Positions 1 to 11,400 of a DNA stretch of 64,000 nucleotides are shown piece after piece; positions within the stretch are counted from its first letter, which is position 1; each line of letters starts with the position of its first letter. The stretch is from Unio delphinus (lineage: Eukaryota; Mollusca; Bivalvia; Unionida; Unionidae), in contig JAQISU010000232.1 of assembly GCA_029339505.1 (NCBI GenBank), forward strand, positions 248,001 to 312,000, read 5' to 3'. Both the position numbers and the translations under genes were made by a program. The notes below the pieces were generated by a model. The model did not search any database. It saw nothing but the letters and a program-made list of their open reading frames with translations, and was not told where the DNA came from.

Positions 1-397
1 ATTTTGTGGTGCTCATCAAAAACAGTCATTTATTTCTACCATTGGAAATTTTGTGGTGCACATCAAAGACAGTCATTTATTTCTACCATAGGAAATTCTG
101 TGGTGCACATCAAAGACAGTCATTTATTTCTACCATTGGAAATTTTGTGGTGCACATCAAAGACAGTCATTTATTTCTACCAAAGGAAATTTTGTGGTGC
201 ACATCAAAGACAGTCATTTATTCTACCAAAGGAAATTTTGTGGTGCACATCAAAGACAGTCATTTATTTCTACCATAGGAAATTTTGTGGTGCACATCAA
301 AGACAGTCATTTATTTCTACCAAAGTAAATTTTGTGGTGCACATCAAAGACAGTCATTTATTTCTACCAAAGTAAATTTTGTGGTGCACATCAAAGA
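1..397. repeat. 47-bp minisatellite, about 8.4 copies, cut by the left window edge
   Basis: The unit reads roughly TTTGTGGTGCACATCAAAGA followed by CAGTCATTTATTTCTACC and a variable CATTGGAAA/CAAAGGAAA tail. One unit near 200-237 lost a base. Units are very similar, so the array is young or homogenised. Open frames across it are a by-product of the repeat, because consecutive units shift frame. It probably continues left of the window. Confidence 0.9.
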
Positions 398-718
398 ATT
401 AAGTAGAGCAAGATATAATGCATCCCTGGGTTGTGGGTTAGCAATGCAGGTGTCAGCCTTTTCATTAAAACTAAAAAGTATACAATTAAAGAAAAGATGA
501 ACTAAAATTAGTTGAAAATGTCCATTATATTCGTCACTAACCAATCTCCTTCTTCTGGTAGTAGCGGAGATCAAACTAGATCAGAGAAAAGGTGGTGGGT
601 ATTGGGAAAAAGTTGATGCTGGGGAGTAAACCGTTGCCCCCATCCCAAAAGGCGTGCCTTATGACTCAATAATTTTTCTTTCAATTTCCAATAAGCTTCA
701 ATTGAATGCCTTGAAAGA
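398..718. other. Stretch without a recognised feature
   Basis: I see no gene, transposon end or repeat in this stretch between the 47-bp array and the ATT microsatellite. Confidence 0.6.
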
Positions 719-784
<66 letters not shown>

Positions 785-882
785 TATTATTATTATTATT
801 AACTTTATTATTGTTATTGTTATTGTTATTATTATTGTTATTATTATTATTATATTTATCTTTATTATTATTGTCATTATTG

Positions 883-953
<71 letters not shown>
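719..953. repeat. (ATT)n microsatellite with an imperfect centre
   Basis: Two nearly pure ATT blocks (about 719-800 and 895-953) flank a degenerate middle with TTG and TTC variants. The long Ile- or Asn-rich open frames over it are artefacts of the triplet repeat. The LINE family in this window ends in an ATT tail, but no LINE sequence flanks this tract. Confidence 0.95.
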
Positions 954-954
<1 letters not shown>

Positions 955-1210
955 TTCGAGTGCAATGGCCTCGTATGTCATTCATAACAAAATTCCGTTA
1001 TGTTCCTAACAGCAAAAAATATCGCACGATGCCAAATGAAAATAATTGTTTTGGGTTTTAGTCTCAAATATAGTTAATTGCCAAAGTTGACTGTTCGATA
1101 ATGTTAGTTAGTAACCGTTAGTAATTGTAAATGTCTTCCATGATCAATGGTTTATTTTCAATGGCGATGGTCTTTTCAGAGACAACCTGATCATAAAATA
1201 CCGTATGAAA

Positions 1211-1389
1211 TATATTCACTGCATTCGTACAGGTATTGTAAAGTATATATTCACTGCATTCGTACAGGTTTTGTAAAGTGTATATTCACTGCATTCGTAC
1301 AGGTCTTGTAAAGTGTACATTCACTGCATTCGTACAGGTCTTGTAAAGTGTACATTCACTGCATTCGTACAGGTATTGTAAAGTGTACA
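1211..1389. repeat. 35-bp minisatellite, about 5 copies
   Basis: The unit is ATTCACTGCATTCGTACAGG followed by TATTGTAAAGTGTAT, with a few substitutions. The unit holds ACAG|GTATTGTA, whose AGGTATTGTA core also occurs at the exon 1 donor of the downstream gene (2400-2409). Confidence 0.9.
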
Positions 1390-2021
1390 CTCCTGCATTT
1401 AAAAAAAATGTTATGGAGAAGAAGAAAAAAAACACAGCACTGATTGTTTCGATTTCTTTTCGACACAGACACAGTACGTTATTTAGTGCTAATTGGAGGA
1501 GAGTGATTTGTCCAATGATATATCATGCTAGTTGTAGGATTCACAACATATTATGAACAGTTTCCAATATAACCGTTATAGTCAGGTGTCCTTATATAAA
1601 GGATTATGCTAAGGCTGTATGACTGTATGGCAAAAGTGCAATGGCGACGCATTATCTGCATATACCGGACACATGTCAACAGAGGACACAGTTTGTGATC
1701 ACTCGAGTGTCCATATGTATAGTTTATCTCAGTAGAATCGCATTATTATTTTAAACCGTATTTTAAACTAATTGAATCTATGGCATATAATGTTGATTGT
1801 TTATTTTCTCTTAGAAAACTAATCGCACGCGCTGACTTGGGTAACAATTAAACGCTTAATTTTATTTTTTTTCAATTTAGAAGTTTATTCAGCCATTCAA
1901 CATAAGATGCACAGTGGTAAACATTTTGGATTACTTATTTAAAATGATTCTGAAGCACACGATTGGAGGGGGGGGGGAGGTTGGTATTCATTAAAAATCC
2001 TAACTATAAAATAATTTTTTT
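1390..2021. other. Upstream intergenic stretch, nothing recognised
   Basis: There is a run of Gs near 1967-1977 and A/T-rich sequence. No reading frame, transposon end or RNA gene was found. Confidence 0.6.
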
Positions 2022-2027
2022 AAAAAA
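2022..2027 (-). terminator. RNA polymerase III terminator of the tRNA-Arg gene
   Basis: Read on the minus strand, a run of six Ts starts 6 nt past the last base of the tRNA, with a second T-run just beyond. This is the usual Pol III stop signal for a tRNA gene. Confidence 0.8.
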
Positions 2028-2033
2028 TTCCAT

Positions 2034-2106
2034 CACCTCCGACGGGACTCGAACCCGCAATCCCCGGCTTAGGAGGCCGGTGCCTTATCCATTAGGCCAC
2101 GGAGGC
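2034..2106 (-). tRNA. tRNA-Arg, anticodon CCT
   Basis: The 73-nt cloverleaf is complete. The acceptor arms are GCCTCCG and CGGAGGT, the latter ending in a G-U pair as I know from other tRNA-Arg(CCT) genes. The A box is TGGCCTAATGG. The anticodon stem CCGGC/GCCGG holds the loop CTCCTAA, which puts CCT at positions 34-36. The T-arm is CGGGTTCGAGTCCCG and carries the B box. There is no intron, and no CCA is encoded. The gene is divergent from SNRNP27, whose start codon lies 255 bp away. Perfect stems and a Pol III terminator suggest a functional gene, not a SINE head. Confidence 0.95.
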
Positions 2107-2361
2107 ACTTGATAAAACATTCATAGAATTTTAATATATATATATTATATTTCTAACAGAAGCTGCAGTATATCATTATTGAAAAAAAATACTTTCCATT
2201 TAACATTATGTTATCAAAATACATAATATTAATAAAGATTATTTTATGTCAAACTTTATGTTAATTAGTTTGTTTCAGTGTTTCCAAACGGCTTTGTTGA
2301 CTGGTTTAAAGTCTACTTTAAATCAACAGGAACCAGTCACAGCTACAAGTGAGAAGTAACA
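2107..2361 (+). promoter_or_regulatory. SNRNP27: Presumed promoter and 5' UTR of SNRNP27, shared with the divergent tRNA gene
   Basis: This is the only sequence between the tRNA-Arg gene and the first coding exon. I see no clear TATA box at a useful distance, and the transcription start cannot be fixed from sequence. A transcript leader ending in ..AAGTAACA before the ATG gives an acceptable start context with A at -3. The last 66 bases contain overlapping inverted repeats. Confidence 0.5.
2296..2338 (+). promoter_or_regulatory. Two overlapping inverted repeats just upstream of the start codon
   Basis: GACTGGTT (2299-2306) is the exact reverse complement of AACCAGTC (2331-2338). In addition GTTGA (2296-2300) and TTTAAAG (2305-2311) pair with CTTTAAATCAAC (2316-2327), leaving CTGG as a bulge. 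The outer and inner pairings partly exclude each other. If transcribed, this would sit 24 nt before the ATG. A role is not shown. Confidence 0.45.
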
Positions 2362-2401
2362 ATGCCGAGAAGTAGATCAAGAAGTCGCTCCCCCAGAAGA
2401 G
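2362..2401 (+). CDS. SNRNP27: SNRNP27 coding exon 1
   Basis: It encodes MPRSRSRSRSPRR plus one base of codon 14. The donor is AG|GTATTG at 2402, and the exon ends in phase 1. The 5' UTR part of the exon is not delimited. Confidence 0.93.
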
Positions 2402-5400
2402 GTATTGTATTACTTTGGTTAACGTGCAGATTTATATTTCATCCATTATTTCATGTAATATGAATCTGTTTATTTGAGACATCGAACACTTTAAAATGTA
2501 TCAATTATGGTATTTAAAATTGTAATTGTATACAGCTGAAATCTATTTTCGAGGGTCGGTGGGAATATAAATTTTCAAGAATGGATGATTACTCGTCATG
2601 ATTGATTACACATGCCATAAGCTGTGTTCACGATTCTTTTACAGTATTTGACAGAATCAGATTCAGTGGTAGATAGTATACTTCAGAGAAATGTAACTTT
2701 TTGGGAGGATCGTAACCAAAGGAAAAAAACGAAACAATAGTAGTCTTTCATGTAACTTGTAAGACTACAACGCTGATATTTATGTTGTTGGCGTCAAGGT
2801 CTTACAGCCTAATTAGCTAATCAACCTTACAGCCTAACTAACTAATTAACTTTACAGCCTAATTAACAATCATGTGTAGCATGTTTTGATGTCGACTAAC
2901 ATCGTTACGAAAGTCAAATTTTCAAGAATATTTCACACAACTGGCAACTAAAATAATTACACTTTTCTACAAAGTAAAGCCATAATGTTTTAGTCAGACT
3001 TTACTTACTCAGATGTCTTTTCTCACATAAATTCAAATTCTCGCAATAGAAATGGACCTGTCTTCAATTTTCATTGGCCTACATTTCAGTTGGCTGAAAA
3101 GTGATAAATGCCAGAAACACAAACAATCAGGTTGAGTTGAAATATTTTTGAAAGACATTAATAAAAATCTAAATAACTATTGGAACTGTAAGCAATGTTT
3201 AATGTGGTTCAAGAAACATATCCCGAACATGAATCCACTTAAACTTACTTCGGCATACCTTGACTCACTTCACATTTCAACAAATTCAAATTTATGTCAA
3301 CGGAACATGAAAATGCATCCATTTACTAGAGTCATTTTGATTTCATCAATATAGAAATAGCACAGTAAGTGTATTAATTGTATATCAGTTTGATGAAAGA
3401 GTGTTGATATGGGCATCCAATTGTGTTGATTACTCATTCCAATGTCAACCAACAGCAGCACACACTATACATACCTGTTATTTGTGTAGTAAGACATATC
3501 ACTACAACAAAAATCACTTGTACTTACAAGATAAAAGAAAACTGAAGTAGATTAAACATATTGACAAGGATACACATGAAGAATGTATTATAATTTGAAA
3601 GTGTCTTAATAATGATTAAAATCTGGTCTTATTTTTGTGCGAATTATTTACATTTTGCTTTATAGCGAAATTCATCTCATGGTAGGTAGAGCATCTGTCG
3701 TGGAAGTGATAGGTCATGGGTTTCGATCGATCACCAGCAGAGTCAGCAGAGTCAGACCAAAGACTTGCAAAAACAGTACTAACTGCTGCCTTGTTTGACG
3801 CTCAGCATTAAGCGGTTAGTGTTAGGGCTAGTTGGCTTGGTGGCAGGATAATGTGCTTTTGGCGTAATCATTATGCCTATTTTCACTAAATTACACCTCA
3901 ACCGTATGTGGATTACGCTTTTTCTCTATATCCACCTTCTCAAAAAACTTGATTATTTGTTTTCTTGTTTTTATTAATATTCAATTAATCCCACAGACTT
4001 TATTTTAGAAAAGACAGCTTCTAAAGAACTACAGTATAAGAGTATGCTTGTCTATGGACTTTCTAACAGTATCATGTTCTGTTTATAGAAACTTTCAACC
4101 TTGTATTCTATTTTTAGCAGCAGTATGGCTTAGTGAGGAGAGAACAGACTGGATTTTTAATTTAAATCTTTACTTGCAGATTTGTTTGTTCTGATTCATA
4201 TTTGATGGAGAACCAGTCTAAAGATATTTGACGCTAAACAGTATTTAATTTTATTCAATGCTTATACGAGAGCAAAAATATCTCCTGTCAAATAATTGCA
4301 CAGATAGATTAGAAAAATGCAAAAAATAAACGAAACAAAAAATAGCCGAATCCTCCAGATATGAAGACATGCTGAATCCTCCAAATATGAAGACATGAGG
4401 AGCATCATGTGACATCTACTGGCTATGTGGAAAGAATTTTAATATTTGGCGCTAAAAGTCTTCAGATGGATTCAAGTCAATGTGTGTGTGTAAAGCTAAA
4501 AGTGCTACATATGAAAACTTGAAGCAGTAAAGGATGTTAAAAGACTAGAGGGGCTTTGACCACTTGGATTACACTTTTCCCTCATCAGGGGTTGGCATGT
4601 ATGCATGATGCCCCAATGCTAGACATTACTGTAAACTGTCTCATTGCAGACATCAAAGTGATATGACTGAAAAATTGTTAAAGCTGTGTTAAGAATCATA
4701 ATCACACAAACACTCACACTAAAGTCATATAGTTAGTCAGACACTAAAGTCATATAGTTAGTCTGACTTAATGTATATTTTTCCATCAATACGCCAAATT
4801 TAAAATGCTCCATTTTTATATCAAACATGTAATGGAACATTGATCTGATCTTCACTTGTCAGGTTTTGTTTTCCAAGTATTTCTGTGATTAACTTGTAAC
4901 TCACATAACAGGATGGAAAAAATGAGATATTTATTGTATGATTTTCTGAATTATCTGGATAATAATTAGCATAAATCTATCAGCTCCATTTGCAAATATC
5001 TTTCAGTTGATGACTGGACTATTGTAACTATTCTGTCTGGTTCGTCTCAATATCTACTCCAGAAACTTCAAAAAGCTGCTCAAATCGTCTTTAGAATTCA
5101 CAGTTTAAAAAGACAAAATTGCAAAATCGTGGGGGAGGAGTCACATGATTGTGATAACATCATGTACTACTAACATGACCCTTTTCTTTAAGAATAAAAA
5201 AGTTGTTTACTTCTTCATCCACTAGTCCCATCTTGACTTTCACAACAACCAATCATTTAAAAATAAATATAAAACCTGTTTAGCTTGCTGCCACTAACCC
5301 TGAATCAAGGTCAGGATCTAGGTCAACATAAGTTGTTTACCAAAGAATTATTCAGGTCAACTGATTTTCTGAAGAAAAAAAATCATCTCTAGTGAATAAA

Positions 5401-8400
5401 TTGACACTACAACAGCATGTAATGAAAAATAAAAATTATTTCAGTAACTTTTAATAATATAGGTGCAATGAGTCAATAAGCAGTTTAGTAATTCCAATTA
5501 ATATTTTAAATAAATACTTCTTCTTGGATCTGATTTCAACAACACAGCTGTAGACTCTGATCACAAATGGATACCACAGACTGATGTACACCATGTTTCT
5601 CAAATCTCTACACAGACTGATGTACACCATGTTTATCAAATCTCTACACAGACTGGTGTACACCATGTTTATCAAATCTCTACACAGACTGATGTACACC
5701 ATGTTTATCAAATCTCAATTTCACTTGACTTACAACCACTCCAGTGGCCTAGAGGTTAGAGCATCTGCCTAGCATATGGGAAGTCACCCCAGCCATGCAT
5801 ACTAAAGACATAAAAATGATACTAACAAATGATAACATTGCATATGATATCATTGTGGTGATACGACTTGAAAAGAGGTAAAGCTACATTAAAAATCCAA
5901 ATTACACACACTTTACTTGTGTCATAATCCAGTGAAGAAACCACTCCGGTGGCCTAGATGCATGAGGTTTTGGGTTCGAACCCTGACTATGTCATACCAA
6001 AAATTTATGAAAATTATACTAACAGCGACCTTGCTAAGCGTTCAGTTTTAAGAGATTAGTGTCAGGACTGGTCAACCTGGAGTCAGAATAATGTCACTGT
6101 GTGGGACACCATGCTACATGCCTGTGACATGATGCTCCAGTGCTAGATATCACTGTCATATGGCAGTAATCATAGCGATATGACTGAAAAATTGTTAAAG
6201 CTATGTTAAAAAGCTAAATCACACACACACACAATGAAAAGCCCAAGTCTAATTGTAAGTAAGAATGGTCTTAAATTCAAATCTTATGTTAACTCATTTT
6301 ATGAATGACCACAAAGTGAAGTTTTAAGTGCAATGATGGACAAACTATAAACATACAGTATAGTTTAAATAAGCATAACTTATGAAATAAATGCTGTACA
6401 TTTTTTGGTTTGTTCTTTATGTTGCCTACTTGACAAGTCATTTTAATTCTGTGATAAGTGAAAAGATAGGTGGGGCAAGTGAATTTATATTACTATAAAA
6501 ATCGTTATCAAATATTATCCAGATATGTCTTTAATAGAATTAATTACAGTATGTAGTTTGTGATTTGTTCATCCATTTTCCAAAATACCTGTTGAAACCA
6601 ACAAAGGCTCATAAACCTTAAGTAAGGGATACCCATTAATGACATAAAAAACTTGATGTTTAATTGCACGCAAAATTAAAGAATAGCAAGGTAATAATTG
6701 TTATAGTTTTAACAGCATGAATAATAATTATATATGTTATCAACTGTTGTTTTTGTTATAGGGTTAAACGTAATTTTTCAGCACATGATAGGCTATACAT
6801 GGCTGCCAGTATTTTTGGTGTAGGAAGAACACGGGGAAAACCCACGTGTGACGATTTTACCCCAACCCCTTGTTTGTAGGTATAACTTGTGATTCTGACT
6901 GGCCTTGTACATGTATAAATTGTACGTCTGCCTGACCCCGCTGTGATGTTTCAAATTGTTCTAAGTTAGCTAATCCCCTTACGTAAGATGGTCTTTGTTA
7001 GCTCTCGAGGGGAGAGGAGACTGTGTCCATCGCGGACGGGTGACGTAACCACATCAAAGGACAGGACAGTGCCAAATAAGAAGACTGTAACAATTGATAG
7101 AGACACAGACAGACATTCGGATGATTGACAGTCGAACGACTGACCAGAGTCGATCGCCCTCCAATCGAAATGGGATGTGGGTGGGACTTTGTTCGAAAGA
7201 TTGGAGATAATACCCGATGCTTAGTAGGAATTAGTCAGTTTGCTACAATAAGAAGAGAAGTAGAACTCCGTACGGCCAGACGAAAATTGGTGGCAGAATC
7301 AGATTTTGGAAATCAAGGAAATCTTAAGATAGCTTCAAAGGAAGCTTTCGGGTGACGTTGAGAGAATTCCGGGGAAATTTCGGGTGACGTTGAGAAGAAT
7401 CGGAAGGAGAGAATTCCGAGTGAATTTGAGAGATACCGAGTGAATTTCGGGTGACCTCAAGAGATACCGTAGAAGAGGAAACGGAAGTAGAGATAGAAGA
7501 GAAAACGGAAGTAGAGATTGAAGAGAGAAGAGGAAACGGAAGTAGAGATAGAAGAGGAAACGGAAGGAGAGGAATCGGAAGGAGAGAAAGACGAAAGGAG
7601 ATAGATTTAGATGAGTAACACTCAAGAAGGGAAAATATTTCTCACACTGAAATCAAATGATGATCTAGGGATCATTGGGTCAAGAGTGACATTGATTGCT
7701 TAATATCTTTAAAATTTTCATTTATTAAATTGTTATTGTTTAAAATTCATCTTTGTATTTCTTTTAATTTAACTGTCGGCATTGCTGACTGGGGGCTCGT
7801 AGCCATAAATAATATATTGTCCAGAAGTAACATTCTGAATGCGGACCAGGGGAACTTCCTCATAATTCTTTAAAGTCTATAGGAAGAACCCCACCCTGAC
7901 TACACGAGACTCTTCACACCACGGAAAGAACCACTGACCCATGAGAAGCTACTGGCAAGCTTTTTCACATACCCACATTAGTCGATTCTTAGACTCGAAC
8001 GCATGCAAACAGAGGTGAGGTGGCAGTGATCCATAACGGAGAGCGCTTTAGACCCCTCGGCTACTCAGGGCCCGTATCAACTGCTGTAAGTTTTCATTAA
8101 TTTATTATAAGGCCATATAAAAAAAATGTTTTGTGATTCTGGTTTTATTGAAACAAATATCAGGGTATATAGGTAAGATTTGTTTGTTACATGTCCAAAC
8201 TGATTTCGATGAAGCATTAACTAGAAAACATTATTTGCATCATGATTTATATCTGGATCATATTTACAGCCCTGTGTTAATTTTGCTTGGTGTTTTTAAA
8301 AACTTAAATTCTGAGGGAGGGCAACATTTTTATATTCCAAAATATGTTTAGTTGGGTAATCAGAACCATACATATTTTTCTGTTTGGCCTAATTTTAAAT

Positions 8401-11400
8401 GTTTAATGGTCAGTGAGCATTTGTAATCTGATGACATTGGTGAGACAACAGTACATAAATTCTGAATTATTGCATATGAAAATAATGTTACATGTATTGT
8501 GACTTATGGTTTTAGCGCTGGGACTGACTTTTTTCAAGGAAGGCTCCTGAAATTTTAATTTTTTGGGAGATCTCTGTAATAATAAATATAAAAATAATTT
8601 GTTTAATCAGGATTTTTATTTCAGCAAAAGAATGCTGTATATCTGTTACTTTCCAATATGAAGCAGGCCCCACATGGCTATTTTTATTCTCACCATATGT
8701 CAAAAGAATTTTTGCAGTGCCCTTATGAGTTAGCCAGTCACAAAACTTGGCTGAGGTGTTTGAAGAAATCAGTCATGTGGACAAGAAAACAAATGGTTTA
8801 GGAATTTGCGTTTTCTAAATTCATAGATAGTTATGCATCTCCTTCCTGAATTGTATTTGGAATCGAAAACATTAATTTTTTGTAGACATCATGTTCAACC
8901 CATGGGTCATGTTGGACTCAAAATTTAGAGTGAGGTAACTTGCCCATCTTGTAAGAATATGACAACATGATGGGAAGATAGATAGCAGTAAGTTTGATAT
9001 CACATTCTGTGAAAGTAAGCTTTTTTTCCACAAATGGTGTTCTACTGGCTCTGCAGGTGAAATAATGTTAAAACAACTCCATAGGCTGCATGTGGCATAT
9101 GGTCAGAATGTTTGAAACCCTGATATAAACCATCTCCAATATTATTGAAATATACAGGTTAGCATCACTGACATGATGTAGGTCAATTATTTACTGAGGT
9201 TCAGTCAAAAGGATTGTCAGCCTGTAAGTGGGTACTCTAATGTTCATTATATCACCCGGGTAATTATGAACAGGCGAGTACCTGGGTACCTGGTTGTTTA
9301 AAAAAAATCTTGTTGCTGCATAATATAGTTACCTAGTGTTAGCATGACCAAAGGACTGCTTAATTATTATGCATCAAAGTTTAATTTGAAATATCTTGAA
9401 CCAGTGTATCCCATAGCGGCGCACGACAAAAAGCAAACTTTGGTATCAAAACGGGGGGTCAAATTAAAATGTTGGGGGTCTCTGAAGCGCAAATGAGAGT
9501 AAAGGGAAACAGTGTGATTAAATGAGAAGAAAAAAATCCAATACTTACTCCAACGTTACTGATTTTGATCAGTCTTTCCTTTTAAGTTCTTAGATTGTTC
9601 TTGTGGCCTTGTGGTTAAAGCATCCACCGCGGATGCGGGAGATCGCACATTTGATCCCCGGCTGAGTCATACCAAAGACTTATAAAAATGCTACTAGCCT
9701 TGCTGGGTGCTTACCATTAAGAGGTTAGTGTTATAACAGGTTGGCAAGATGTCAGGATAATGTGACTATGTGGGACATGATGATACATGTCTGTAGCATG
9801 ATGCCATAGTGCCTGACATCACTTTAAACTGCCACGCTGCAGACATTTTAGCAGCATGACCTAAGTAAGTTCTAGATTTCAGTGTCACGTGAGCGTTGTT
9901 AACCAGAGCAAATGCTTGTTACAAAGGTTTGGTAAAAATGTGATTATAAATAATGTCACTAGACTATAATTTCTGTGAACAAGCTCATTTATGCATTGAA
10001 GAGAAAAGTTTGTAAGGGTCGTAAGTTGGAATATGTATAGTTTGTTGAAATATAGTCATTATCTTCATAAATTTAAACATTTTTTTATTTTCTTTTGATA
10101 TTTTTGGTACACTTCCACTTTTCAACATTATTTAGTAAGTGTCTGACATGGAATTTGATTATTTGAAATGCTGAGTTTAATTTTTGTTTTCTTTTCTTCA
10201 GACAGAAGACGTTCAAGATCAAGAGACAGAGAGAAGAGACGTAAGATTTAAATAAAACTACAATTAGAAGTGCCCATCTAAAAATGTTATGCATGTTATT
10301 CTCGTTATAAAGTTCTCCATGTGAGTATGCTGCATTATATTGGGACAACCTTATAATGAATTACCTGATTTCAGTACTCCCTGACTATAATGATGTCCAT
10401 AGTAACCATGGAGTATACTGTATTATATTGGGACCACCTTATAATGAATTACCTGATTCAGTACTCCCCGACTATAATGATGTCCATGGTAACCATGGAG
10501 TATACTGCATTATATTGGGACCACCTTATAATGAATTAGCTGATTTCAGTACTCCCTAACTATAATGATGTCCATAGTAACCATGGAGTATACTGTATTA
10601 TATTGGGACAACCTTATAATGAATTACCTGATTCAGTACTCCCTGACTATAATGATGTCCATGGTAACCATGGAGTATACTGCATTATATTGGGACCACC
10701 TTATAATGATTTACCTGATTCAGTACTCCCTGACTATAATGATGTCCATGGTAATCATGGAGTATACTGCATTATATTAGGACCACCTTATAATGAATTA
10801 CCTGATTTCAGTACTCCCTGACTATAATGATGTCCATAGTAACCATGGACTATACTGCATTATATTGGGACCACCTTATAATGATTTACCTGATTTCAGT
10901 ACTCCCTGACTATAATGATGTCCATGGTAACCATGGAGTATACTGCATTATATTGGGACCACCTTATAATGAATTACCTGATTTCAGTACTCCCTGACTA
11001 TAATGATGTCCATGGTAACCATGGAGTATACTGCATTATATTGGGACCACCTTATAATGAATTACCTGATTTCAATACTCTCTGACAATAATGATGTCCA
11101 TGGTAACCATGGAGTATACTGTATTATATTGGGACCACCTTATAATGAATTACCTGATTTCAGTACTGCCTGACTATAATGATGTCCATGGTAACCATGG
11201 AGTATACTGCATTATATTAGGACCACCTTATAATGAATTACCTGATTTCAGTACTCTCTGACAATAATGATGTCCATGGTAACCATGGAGTATACTGTAT
11301 TATATTGGGACAACCTTATAATGAATTACCTGATTCAGTACTCCCTGACTATAATGATGTCCATGGTAATCATGGAGTATACTGCATTATATTAGGACCA

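Noticed and set aside
654..1061. 135-codon Ile-rich open frame
   Set aside because: It is the (ATT)n microsatellite read as protein; equally long Asn-rich frames exist on the other strand.
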